Assembly (NCBI GenBank): GCA_964007475.1
Contig: OZ023274.1
Coordinates: 5,022,001-5,086,000, forward strand
Origin: Hybos culiciformis
Taxonomy: Eukaryota > Arthropoda > Insecta > Diptera > Hybotidae
Length of the DNA: 64,000 nt
Direction of reading: 5' to 3'
The notes beneath the pieces are model-generated. The model was not told the origin of the DNA. It did not search any database and saw only the letters and a program-made list of their open reading frames with translations. A program made the position numbers and the translations under genes. The first letter of the stretch is position 1. Every line of letters starts with the position of its first letter. Below are positions 14,421 to 27,200 of this stretch, piece after piece.

Positions 14421-16077
14421 AAACTTGTGTAAAAAAAAAAAAAGAAAAGGGAAGAAAATTATTTATTTTCTTGTTTGTTGTTAATAAAATACAAAGTGTA
14501 CAGCACAGTACAACATAATATTTACATTTATGCTTATATGAATAATAAAAAAAAAATTTTTTTTGTGATTATAATCCAGTTCAGTACCTGTTCCTTTGAA
14601 CGAGAGCTAAATAATGAAAGACATTATAAAGATAATATACAACTTCTTCAGTTCATAATAAAATTAAGTATTTTATTTATTTATGTAACATCAGTGTATT
14701 ATAAGTATACAATTATTCAAATATTTATTTTAAATTACTTTTAAATAAAATTTTATTTACTACTATAGCATAGTAAAAAAAATTGCAATTTAAATTTAAT
14801 AATTAAAGAAATTATAAAATAAAGAATTTATTTTTGTAAACATTTTGTTCCAGAACATTCCTTGGCATTTGTTCTCGTTCTATTCGAAATTAAAAAAAAA
14901 TCACAAAACTATCCTGATTTTGTCCTTTTAAATTAGTTAAATTGTTGTACAAAATATATAATTATTATTCTTTATCTTTATGTATTTATTATATATTAAA
15001 ATAAAATAAAAAATTTCTCACGGGACAAGATGCTGTTGAATTTTATATCACTTAATTCGGAAAATTTTATAATATAATTTATATGTATAATTAATTACTG
15101 TAAGCTAATATTAGCACATAAGTTTAAAGTATAGAATAAAAATTTCGTCTTACAACTTTTTAATAATCTTAACTTTACTACATAACACCATAACAGATTG
15201 ACTTTTACAATTCAACTACTTTCTGAAAGATTCCATTTTTTAGTTTAATATAGGATTTAAATTCAATTGAAGTATATGAATGAACGGACATAATGATTTG
15301 TTATTATGGAATTAGAAGGTCTCTTAGTTCAGTTGAAATATTCAGGTATATACACCTTGAAAAAAGACAACATTATTTTAAAATGTTTTGATACCAAAAG
15401 CTATAATGTTATTCTTCTGGTTATGAGTACAAGTACTACTAGAAACTTAAAAATATCTCACTTATGATTAAAAACCATCTCAAAACAGAATTAAAAATAA
15501 TTTTGGCAGACTGATATTAAATTAGTAAGAAAAGAATTAAATTTAATATTAAATAAAAATTTTTTAGAAAAAAAAATAAACTAAATTTTTTTTTCATTTT
15601 TATATGGGGTCAAAAAGTATTCCAAATTTGGTTCTTTGAAAGTAATAAATTTTATTACAAAAAATTTATCTAGCTCTATATTTATTATTTTTCTGTGCTC
15701 TCTAAAAATAAATTGTTGTTTTCTAGATAAAATAAATTGCCATTTAAATAAAACCAAAATAAGAAATAACTTAAAACGTTTTTTTTTTTTTTTTTTTTTT
15801 TTTGTTTTTACACAGCTTTTATTGAACTTTCCATCTACGGAAAGTCAAGTTGAACCGGTATACCCAGTAAAAAATAAAAAATAAAAAAACGAATAAATTA
15901 AAGAAAAATAAAATCACTTATAATTTTTATTTTTGTGAAATTCAAAAAAAAACATATAAAAAAAAAAAAAATAGAGGGTAAAAAATTTTACAAGAAGTTG
16001 AATTAATTTTGTTAACAACATGAATATTTTGAAAAATCACTCATTGGCTTGATTTTAGCTCTCATATAATGTATCTG

Positions 16078-16140
16078 GTATATATAGTAGCGGTTAGTGT
16101 GGCAATTATGGTTCTAAGATCGATTTCGCCAGATATAGAC
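16078..16140 (+). mobile_element. Possible tRNA-like SINE head
   Basis: TAGCGGTTAGTGTGG (16088-16102) resembles a tRNA A-box, and GATCGATTTC (16118-16127) about 30 nt later resembles a B-box. The spacing fits a tRNA-derived pol III promoter. No complete cloverleaf can be drawn, so this is a fragment at best; an A-rich run follows at about 16165. Confidence 0.3.
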
Positions 16141-19100
16141 TGACATTTATTCTATCTGTCCAAAAAAAAAAATAGTAATAATTAATTTCACTATGATTAT
16201 AAATTTCTTTTTCTATATTTTGGAAACCAAAAAAAAAATTTCCCTACAAGGCAAAGGTTTAGCTGTAACAAATTTTTAAGTAGAACGTTTTCATTTTTTT
16301 TTTTTAATTTTATTTATGTTTATGTTTTTTTTTTTTTTTAATAAATGATGAAACAATTTTTTGTTGTTTTTTAATTAAAACCGCAAGCTTGTGATTGATT
16401 TTCAAATTTTCGTTGACATAAACTTATTTATTATATTATATATAAATAAAATAAATCATTTTGCGATACAGTTGACAACTCAATTTTATAATTGGAAAAT
16501 AAATAATAAATTTGTCAAAAGATTGTAGTGGATATTCAAGAAGAAGTGATAAGAGGTATGGGAGTGTTTAGAATACATATACTTGTTTCACTCCTTATAC
16601 ATATATATATATATATAATTTATGTATAGTAAATTAATTACAAGATAAATTTTAAACTTTAACAATTAATGATAAATTTTAACTGATTTCATATTGCACG
16701 AACATTACAGCATTATGTAATTTTGTGTGAATACAGATAAAATGTAGGTTGTATAATACAATATACCTACTTGTAGCAATAAATAATTTAATAAATTAAT
16801 ACATTGTAGGTGTCCTATTTCAAGTTTGACTTTATTGAATGTTATTAACAAACTCAATCTTGTTTGCCAAATGCTTGTTGAGAATCTTTCAGACTTTTAT
16901 GTTAAAAGAGCTTCGTGCTTATAGAGATTATCTGACGTTAGTGACATGGAATTTATTTATAGAAATATAAATGTAAAAAAAATACTCACCTTATCATCTA
17001 TTTTTTTTGTTTATATTAATTTTTATATGATTTTTTTTATTTAAAAAAAAAAAAATTATCCATTTTTTGCATAAATTTAATAAAAATTTTAAAATATTAT
17101 TTTATTGTTCAAAATAATTTCAATTTAAATTTAAATTTTGCTAAAACATTTTTATTTAAACTTTTTTTTTTTAATTTAATTTATTTTTCAAAAATGTTGT
17201 TTGGGCTAAATAACTTTTTTAAGATATTTGTTATTCACCAAATTTTTTTGAGTTTTTGAAATATGGGGTAGGTAAGATATTTTTTTAAATTACTAAATTT
17301 TCTTGTTTTACATTTTTATTTGAAGTTTTTTAATTTTTAAAAAACATTTTTTTTTTCTTGTAATTTAAATACGATACACTAAAAGTATAACTTTTTTTTA
17401 TTTACAAATATGGGTAGAATTTTGCTAAAAAGCTTTAGAATTTAGAAAAAAAAAAAGTTACATTTAATGGCACTTAGTATTTAATAGTAGCAACATAAAG
17501 AGAAAAAGCAGTTTGTAAAAATAAAAAAAAAAAACATAACTAACATTTTGTAAGAATTCACTGAAAATATTTTCTACACAGAAAAAAAAAATTAATAATA
17601 TGTATAATTGTATATGTTAAATAAAGTGATTTCAAGAATAAAATATCCTGAAAATAAATATCTTATGAAACTAAAATTGATAGAAAAAGTTTAAGTTTGT
17701 TCTTATTGTTCGATATTAAAATGTTCCACTAAATTATATGTGTTTAATTATACAACACAACTTCCTAATAAGTCTGACTTTGATATACATAAGTCAAATA
17801 TTTTAATGGGAGTGCAAAGATTTAATAATTTTCTTATTCAATCCGATATTTTAATTCAAATCTCCTTAAAGGTTGCCCTATCTTTCAGGACATAATTTTA
17901 TTATATTTCTCGGTGTAAAATTATACTTGTCTTCTTTTATTTTTTTATTTTTTTAAGAATGAATATATATATATACTTTATGCCAAAGAAATAAAAAAAA
18001 TAAACAGTAAAAACAAATAATCATAAAAAAAGAACATGAAGCATTTTTATATTTTACTTCTTTTATGTAATAATGTTAATTCCCATAACTTGTGTTTTAC
18101 CTGAATCCAGAAGAAAAAAATAAAAAATGCGAAAAAAAAAAAAACAGAATTAAAATCAAAATAAACAACAAAAAAAAAAAATGTTTAAAAAAAAATTTAA
18201 TATATGTTTTGCAAAATTCAAATGGATGAAAAAAAAAAAAAAAACAAAAAACTGTCTCACAAGGTTAACGAGAGAAATATAACAAACAAAAGATAGAAGT
18301 ATCTTATCCATCGCAGCATAAACAGCGCATAAAAAACTAAAAGAATGCTTTGTCTGCGGTTTTTTTTTTGTTTTTGTTTTTGTTTTTCGTTCCTTTTTTT
18401 TAGCTTAATTTGTTAAGTTTTGCACTCCCATATAAATAAATTGGATTTTTTTTTTTTTTTTTTTGCTTTTCGTCTCTTTTGCATCCCAATGCACTTTTAG
18501 AGAAATCAGGTTTAGCTATGCCTAGATGAAAAATTCTTTACATAGGTTTTTTTTATATTAAATAAAATATATATGTATATATTAATGGCAAGAAATAAAT
18601 AAAACTAAAAATAGTTTTCTATTAATAGAAAAATATAGTTTATTTCTTTTAGACTCGTTTAGTGACAGTTATTGAAACCTATGCTTGGACAAATTTAAAT
18701 GTTTATACGAACTCTTTGTTCGTATCTTTGGCTGATTTGTTATTCCACTGGTAATCAAATAAATAAGTACAAATTTTTTGTGGTTTTGAAAATAAAAACG
18801 ACCAAAATAAAAAATTTCAAGTATTTGACTGAAAATTTTTTGACAACAGATGGTTAAACATTTTTTAAATATAAGAAAATGCTAAATTTTGGACAATTTT
18901 TCATTGATAATTGAATCTTTTAAAATATCAAGTATTATCTAAATAGATATAAAATTGTCAAAATCCTTTCCATTGGAAATTTATACGAAATCACTATCGA
19001 TAATTCATAATATCATCATTATCAAAATCCGGCAAAAATTATTAGAAAAAACCTGAGCTCACAGACAGTATATAACATTTTCGTTATACTCATAGACTGT

Positions 19101-22032
19101 GTATATGTATAGTTCCTATTTCCAAAATTGTGTGTATCTATTTTTGAAATTTTGTTTTTTTTTTTTTTGCATAGATATATGATTCCTATATCCAAATAAA
19201 TGCATTTTCATTGTCATTTTAACAAATTAATTTTTTTTTTGTTGTAGTAGCAAGGTACCTACCATTTTTCTGGGAGAGATCCAAATCGAATTTTCCCAAA
19301 AACTATAACAGCAAAAAAAAAAAATAAAATATATATGCGGTGTAATAAACAATTTTCTCAAAAAAAAAAAAAAAATTAAATATAAAATAAGAAAAAAAAT
19401 ACATAAATTTTTATGTTAGAAAGGATACACGTAATAGCTGTATGAAATAATATGCAACACATCCTGAATTAAATCAGCTGGTTTAATGTACACATGATCA
19501 AAACATAAAAAAAAAAATTTAGAGGTTCTAGAGATACAAAAAGAAAAAAAAAATTTCTTTTTACACATCCAATGTTTTTTTTTTTTTTTTTTATCATTTT
19601 AAGAGAAAGAACCTTGAATCGGATTCTCTAAATGTCACTATCGAGGAGAAATAAAATAATAAAAAAAAAATAAAAAAAATAATAAAATAAGTATTTTTCC
19701 CATTTTATTAAATAATTTCTTTATCTTTTGTTATTTCACATTAAATTTTTTTTTTTTTTACGAAAAATACACCATTCAAAAATGAATAAAAATCAATAAA
19801 AAGGATATAGGATAGAATTTTATTAACTATTAACTATTGTATGCAAAAAAAAAAATTTTAATTTTCGCCAACAATATTCTAAATTTTTTCATTTATTACC
19901 TGATTCAAGTGCCAGATGAATATTATGAAGGAAACGATATAAAAAAATTAACCATTATAGTAGGTAGGTAGGTAGGTACTAAGCATGGAAAAATTACATT
20001 TAATAATAAAACATTATAAAACATTATAGAGCCTTTTTATTTTTATTATTAAATTTTTTATGAGAACTTCGAAGTACTAAGTCCATTTTTGTGAAAACTA
20101 TATCTATACCTGAAACAATTTTTATTATACTTTGATTAACAAGATGACTGTACTTAACCCACCCATAAGTAGGGAAATTCTAAAAATTTGTTCTTTAATT
20201 TTTTTAAATTGTGTTTCAAAGAAAGTATAAAATGTCCATTTAAGTTAATCAAATATTTCTAAAGTTTAAGTTAATATTGAAATAATGAATAATAAGGAAT
20301 TAATTGATTAAAATTAAATTCACAAAATTCCGAGGTGATAACTATAATAAATCTATTATTATGATGACTTTCGTTACGGTACGTCATATGATAATAATGT
20401 TAGTTAATTCGTGCGATAATGAAGTACAAAAAAAAAAAAAAATTTGTGATATATTTTTCTAATTTTATCGAATATCATAATAATGAATAATTTGTGATTC
20501 AAGGCTAAATCATCCTGCGTTATTACTTCATTCCGTAAAGAATATAAACTTGGTTGTTCTATTTAAAATTTTTTCTTGGGCATAGGTTTATACCAGTTTG
20601 TTTTTAAAACAGAAATATATAAAAACCAAGTGTAAAAAGAATTTGAAATGAATATAATAATTGTAAAAAATTTACAAATTTGAATATAAAATAGAATTTA
20701 CAGAAGACATACAATTTAGACATGTGAACGAGCTTAATATAATAAAATACTGACAATAATTTTTTATTTTTATTTTTAAATTTACAATAGTAAATATTAT
20801 AGGTTTCAAGCAAAAAAAAGTTAAAAAATGTTTTATTAATATATTTATTTGAAAATACATTGGTTTCATAAATCTTATTTTCGATTTCGACTGCTGGCCT
20901 CCCATCAGGATGATAGAAGTGCTTATATTATGTTCGATTTTCGATAAGTGGATTAATCGTTACGTTTAAGTGGTTTTTTATTTTTTTTTTTTAAATTATT
21001 CTCACAACCTTACAAAACAAAGCTGAACAACCAAAATATACATTAATCAGATTTCATTTTTTTTTTTTCCCTTAAAATTTTATAAATTATTTTATTTTTA
21101 ATAAAATTTCAATAAAGAATAGGTAACTATTTAAAATAAAATAATAATAAATATCTATATAATTTCAAAAGAAAATTAATAATTCACTTTAATTGCACCT
21201 ATGAATCTTAATCAAAAAAAAAAAAAAACAAAATAAATAATTAATTAAAATAAAAAAAAAGGATAACATTATAGCGAGCGCGAATCCTTTTTTTTTTATG
21301 AAGCTATAAGATGAAAAAAAAAAAAATGTATCTAATTGATTCTAATTAACCCAATTATGGGATACACATAAAATAATTATTATATATTTTTATTTCCAAA
21401 ATAAAAAAAAATAAATAAAATTGTTGCAGTTTTATCAAAAAAAAAACTTAAAAATTTACTTTTAAAATTAAAAAAAAAAAAAAAAATCAGGAAAATTTTA
21501 TTATTTTTCTTTTAGAAAATTTTCCCACATATTAATTGACAAATAAATTTTTTTTTTTTTTTCTTGAATTTATAACTTTTAACAAGTGAATAAATAATTT
21601 TTTTTTTTTTACTAAATTTAATAAGAAAATGTTTTTTTTTTTTTAATTTTTGAATTAAAAGAAAATTAAAAAGAAAACGCGTAATGTTTTTATGACGATA
21701 TCTAAAGACGAACTGACTCGTTAAACATTTTTTTTTATTTTTCTCAATTGATATGTTCTTTTTGTTGAAAAGCAGATATTTGTATTTTTTTTATTTTTTT
21801 TTGAAGGAAAATAGAAGAGAAAACAACATTATATTATTTATTCACTACAATAAGATACAATTATTATGTAGCTACAGTAGTTGTGTGCTGCATTTGTGGT
21901 TAGTAATTTTGAGAGATCTGGTTAATAGTTGAATAATAAATTATAGTTGAACTATAGTTGAATATAAAATTTTGGTACAATATAAATACTATTATATATA
22001 TATACAATACCAACAAAATTTTTATATATCAG
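16141..22032. other. AT-rich non-coding stretch
   Basis: No gene recognised; dense poly-A and poly-T runs. A slightly GC-richer patch at 20880-20940 reads briefly like protein on the minus strand (DGRPAVEIENKIYETNVFSN) before turning Lys/Asn/Phe-rich; I do not call it. Confidence 0.55.
19961..19978. repeat. TAGG tetranucleotide repeat
   Basis: Four and a half copies of TAGG. Short copies of the same tetramer or its complement recur across the window (for example near 22375, 30850, 32450, 39530 and 52130). Confidence 0.8.
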
Positions 22033-22266
22033 GTAGAACATATCGGATCAGGCACATTAAAAATACCTAATAACGATATGCGAATCGCAAAACAAAAAAT
22101 TCTTTACAGGGTTGGTAGAGGCGGCTGCCGTCTTCCATTCAGAATGACAACTTTATATTTAAGAAAACCACATATTGTTAAAAACGAAGCATTTGATTAC
22201 TATACAAAACAAGTAGATACCTACCTAACATATGAAAACTTTGCGGATGCGAGAGCTTACTGGTAG
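22033..22266 (+). CDS. Candidate terminal exon of an unidentified gene (78 codons)
   Basis: A TATATATCAG acceptor precedes 22033, after which the plus strand is open for 77 codons to a TAG. The translation starts VEHIGSGTLKIPNNDMRIAK, continues KILYRVGRGGCRLPFRMTTL and YLRKPHIVKNEAFDYYTKQV, and ends YENFADARAYW. Composition is clearly richer in GC and in diverse residues than nearby spurious frames, and AATAAA follows about 220 nt later. I do not recognise the protein. It could be the last exon of a plus-strand gene whose other exons lie upstream, or a fragment of a mobile element. Confidence 0.5.
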   Translation, partial: VEHIGSGTLKIPNNDMRIAKQKILYRVGRGGCRLPFRMTTLYLRKPHIVKNEAFDYYTKQVDTYLTYENFADARAYW

Positions 22267-23144
22267 AAACCTTCTGGGATATAAAGCTAGGCGAACCACT
22301 TTTACTCTCTCACCAAGTTTCGATCAAATCGGACTTGTGCCCGTCAACTGAACTTACGCAACTGTTTATCTACCTGGGTAGGTACCCATCTACTTATGTA
22401 GTTATGTACCTATCTTCTACCTACACAAAAAAAGGTTTTTTCACTATTTTTTAATTTTAAATTTATTTATTTATTTATTATTTTTGAAAATAAATTTAAA
22501 TTTTATTTAATTTTATAAAAATATTTTCATTAAAAATTTGCATTGAAAATTTTTTTCATTAAAAAAAAAAAAACTGAAAAATCTCCCATAAAAAATATGT
22601 TTTGATTTTAATCACAATTATTATTATTTTTTTTTTTTTTGATATTTTTAATTTTAATAATTATTTAAAAAATATTTTTAATTTATTTTTAAATAAATTT
22701 TAATAAAAAACCATCAAAAATCCACCTGTACCTACGGTAAGAATAAAATTGTCCTAGATAGGAATTCAAAATTAATTTTTTTTATTGAAATTTTTAAAAA
22801 AATATATTTTTTATTAATTTATATTTAAGATTGTTTTAAATTTAATTTTCAAATATTTATGAAAATTAGGTTGGTGATGTATATATATATATAATTTAAT
22901 TTGTGTAAATAATAACTAGTAATCGACCCGTAATCGAAATCCGGGTAAAAATAATTTTTTTTTTGATACAGTTATGCTGAGCCCAGATTTCTTTAATTTA
23001 TAATTTTCCCGGGTTAGCCGCGATTGGATGTTGATAGAGGGATTGTCTATGGCACGCCCGTACACGATATGGATAATATTTACTGTTTCCACGGGTTTTG
23101 TCGCGATTTTCGTGGGTTTGTAACGATCTGCTGTTTCAAGTGGG

Positions 23145-23357
23145 GTGAATTTTATTTTTAATTTAGAATATACAGAGCAACTCTATGTCGTGACTAAGAA
23201 ATTTGATCTGGATGAATATATTTACATTGAAAAAGCGAAATACATCTACAAACTAGTTCATTTTGCCTTCAAATCCAATATTACAGTACTTCGATATAAT
23301 CAAGTGCATAGCCACTTTTCTCGTGGTAATAATACATGTTACTTCAAGAACAGCTAA
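23145..23357 (+). CDS. Coding-like patch, unidentified
   Basis: An open frame whose meaningful part starts after a TTTTTAATTTAG acceptor-like site at about 23164. It reads YTEQLYVVTKKFDLDEYIYI, then KYIYKLVHFAFKSNITVLRY, and ends CYFKNS before TAA. It sits just after a GC-richer patch (22920-23130). No family recognised. It may belong with the candidate exon at 22033, to a decayed transposon, or be chance. Confidence 0.25.
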   Translation: MNFIFNLEYTEQLYVVTKKFDLDEYIYIEKAKYIYKLVHFAFKSNITVLRYNQVHSHFSRGNNTCYFKNS

Positions 23358-24030
23358 AAAAAATAATAATTTACGTGCTTCTCCATCTAACAAATATAAT
23401 AGTGTTCCTCCTTATATCAGAGAATGTTCGGTTCGATTTTAAAATTATAAAAGGGCTTCAATCTCATTTATTAATGAATAGAAGTTAATATAGTAAACTC
23501 TTGATATGAATGAATTTTCTAATATTTAAGGAAAGAAGAAAAGTAAATAAAAATAAAACGAAAACGGAAGAAATGATATAAGATGAAATTGTTAAAACTG
23601 TATGGAAATTAGCTGAATAATAAATAGTAATAATAATGGACCTGATTGATTTATTTTTAATTAAAATCTGCTTAATTTTACCTACAATACAATACGATTT
23701 CCATTAATTCAAGAATAGTAAATGATTTATTTTTTTGTTAATATTTATCTTTCGAACTCTAATTCTTTTTTATACTTGAGTAAGTAGATTTTGGTATCCC
23801 AGTCCCAGGTTCGTTTATTACATCCATTCTACATCTTTTAAATATCATTAAAATGTACCAAATACATAGAATTTGTTACGATAAATAATGCACAAAATTT
23901 ATGAAAAACCTAAAACAAATAATTTGAATAATGTACAGATGGTATTATTTTCTGTTTTTTGTTTATTAAACTTACATGATAATCTAAAGAAAATGATTAC
24001 GTTATTGAATTAAAATATTTTATACAGAAA

Positions 24031-24036
24031 TTTATT
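24031..24036 (-). terminator. Likely mle polyadenylation signal
   Basis: AATAAA on the minus strand about 60 nt downstream of the exon 9 stop codon. Such hexamers are common by chance in this AT-rich DNA; position is the main support. Confidence 0.45.
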
Positions 24037-24095
24037 TTATATATAATAAATATGTATAATTTTAATTGCTGAATGTTTAAGTTAATGTTTGATGT

Positions 24096-24229
24096 TCACC
24101 ATCTTCGACCGCCACCAGACCTCCAATTACTGACTCCTCGTCCGCCATAACCTCCAGAACGACCACCATAACCACCACCTCCTCGACCTCCTCCGAAACT
24201 ACTTCCACCAAAACCACCTCCGCCAAAAC
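24096..24229 (-). CDS. mle: mle exon 9: RGG/Gly-rich C-terminus and stop
   Basis: The minus strand after an AAAG acceptor encodes [20 protein letters not shown] and ends GGGRRW then TGA. The composition matches the Gly-rich tails of MLE/DHX9. The phase (2 nt completing an AGT or GGT codon) fits exon 8 when the 24897 donor is used. Both the acceptor (poor pyrimidine tract) and that donor are weak, so the join is inferred, while the coding nature of the exon is clear. Confidence 0.75.
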
Positions 24230-27200
24230 CTTTAATAAAAATATATATAAATATTTCATTGTTATTAATTCTCAATAAATTTTTTTATTTACTCTAGAAC
24301 AAGTGCACGTTTAGTCACAAATTTCAAAATTAAAATTATCACAATTATTATATATGTGTGATCACAAAGCATTTACAGAAAATATGTGTAATTGATTATG
24401 AATATGATTATGTGTAATAGTTTACCACAAAAAAAAATAAATTGCGATGAAAATTGGTGTACAATCTTACGACGATTGACTGAAAAAAAATATTAACTTC
24501 CACTGGAGACTAATATAACGCATTTAACAGATTGATAAAAATCAATATCGAGGTATAGATCGATTGAAAGAACCTTCACTGATACATGTAATTAGTACAC
24601 TTAGATTAGTTTTTCTTTACGAAAATAAACTTGCAAAAACAATTTTCGTTTCCGAGGCACATTCAAAAAATTTGTAAGATAATGTTTTGTAAATATTTAT
24701 TAAAATGTTTGATTTAAAATGTCGTTAGTGTTATAGATGAATTTGTTAGAATATTTAATGCTATTGTTAAAGCAACCAATTTTCTTTGTTATATGAACCA
24801 AGAATATATATAATAATTTTTTGAAAAATAAAATTTGTGAAAATTTTCATTATTAATTTTCTAGAATAAATATTTAAATCGGTTTCGTAAGTCTAACTTC
24901 CAGGTCTTGAAAATTTGCCACCACCTTGTCCGCTTGGCCCACCCGTACCTCCTCTTTGTTGAAACGGCATTACACCAGCTTCTCTTTCAATATTATAATC
25001 TCCTGCATTCATTGCACACAAATCTCTTATAACTTTAATCAACTTAATATAACCTTCTTCCATTTTATCAATATCGTCAGGATTTTCTGAGGCTTTGGTA
25101 ACCTGCAAGAGTTTTACAATATATAAAATATAATGCAACATAACAATGTTCAATATATTAAGAATAAAAAGAAAAAAAAAATAAACTAACAATATTTGAT
25201 CGGATTAACTTAAAGAAAGTTTCGTAAAAGTTTTTGCCTTAAATTAGATTTTTATTGGGTTTCGTAAATTTATTATTTACTTTTTACTGCTCGAATACTT
25301 TGTAATTTTTTTTTCAATTTTAAAATTCATAAAAATATGTATATTTTTTCATTTTTATTGAAGGGCCGAAGGATACTCAAACCCTTCTTGCATCTAGACA
25401 TGTTGAACCGTTGTATAACTTTCATTATAATTAAATTTTTATTTAGCCAAAAATTACCAGTTCTTCAATAGCAGGCCTTAAAGCGGCTAATAGTGCTGCA
25501 TCTCGAGGATTCATGTCAAAATTCAACCAATTGTCAATTCGAACCATCTTATCATCAACTAAATCTATTTTTCTGGACCCAAATAAAATTAAATGAATTG
25601 GAGCAACCATTGTCATTTGTTTACATGAAACGGCTCTGGTTCGAATTTTTTCTCCAAAAATGAAAAATGGATATGGAAATGTTACTTGTAAATTGCTACA
25701 ATTAACTGATGTTTTATGGATCAAAGCTGCCTTCGATTCGGTAGTTAGAACTTTACGTTTTTCTTTATGAAAACCCACATTTGGATATAAACCCAAGCAA
25801 AGTAGAGCAACTGTCATATCAAGAGTTGGATCATCTCCGTTCGCATCAATAAACATTTGAATCATTGATTCTTCCGGGAATCCAGATTGTTGAAGTAAAT
25901 CCAAAAGTTGCTTCTTAGCTTCAGACATAACACGCATAGTGGGCAATTGCAGACCCTTCCATTCACAAAAACGGATTTCTTCATCTTCTCCTTTATAACG
26001 TGCTTTTTCCCACATTTGCAATGCACAAATCATAGCAATATGATCAGAACATTTTTTACCTCCCAATGCTTTTTGATGATTGGCCAAACGACGTTGTCCA
26101 ATATCAAGAGCGAAAACTTCACTGAATGTGCTGGAATAAGCAGCCATCGATGCCAGTGGATCTGCTACTCCAAAAACGCAACCCAAAATCATCATCTTAC
26201 CCAACCTTGGCTCAATCGGTAATCTAGCCAAAATTCGACCTAATGGGGTTAGCTCATCTTGTTCGTCCAAAGCTTTCATTTCTCTTAACAATACTTCTGC
26301 TTCAATAACAGCATCTAGTGGTGGTGGTTCCAAAGCCTTTGACAAAAATTGATGTATCGATCCCAAATGTAACAATTTTATGCTTAACGCTAGTTCATGC
26401 AAAGGAGTCCGAAACATTTCAGGTGTTAATTGATCTTCTAATTTTTCAAAACGGGCTTTTGAGCACAAAGTGAAGCAATACCCTTTTTGAACTCGACCTG
26501 CACGTCCTTTCCCTAAAAATTTAATAAAAATAAATTGGATTGTGAGCTTTATGAATAGTTTTAAAGATGAATTAAATGAAAAACTTACTCTGCTCCAAGT
26601 TGGTTTTTGAAGCCCATACAGTTGCATAACTTGTTAAATTATTATGTGATGTAAACATTTTCATTCGAGCTTTGCAAATATCAATAACATAAACAATATC
26701 ATCAATGGTAATCGAAGTTTCGGCAATATTTGTTGAAAGAATAATCTTAAAAAAAAAGAGTAGTTCAAAATATTTATAAAAATAATAGGACCAAAATTTT
26801 GAAATATTATTTACCTTTGTAACGCCATTCGGAACTGGTTCAAACACTTTCCGTTGATCTTCTCTTGGAATTTGAGAGTGACACGGTAAAATTCGATAAT
26901 CCGATCCTCCAAAATGTTGACTATTTTGCAGGAATTTCATTAAAGCAAAAATTAAGTTCCAACCTGGCAAGAATATTAAAACAGCTCCAGTTATACTTTT
27001 TTCTTTGATGAATAATAAAAGGGCTTCAATTAATTCAAAATTGCATTCCGATTCGGAAATTTGTGACATAGCATTTTTTGTCTGAGTTGAATAACGCGGA
27101 TCACAAACTTTATTGAGGTTTTGCTCTCCTTCCCCTTCTCCAGATCCATCAAGAGCAGCTGTTCCTTCTTCTTCCTTTTCTTCATCACGTTTGCGTTTGC

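Noticed and set aside
25908..26222. 104-codon plus-strand frame
   Set aside because: Antisense shadow of mle exon 7.
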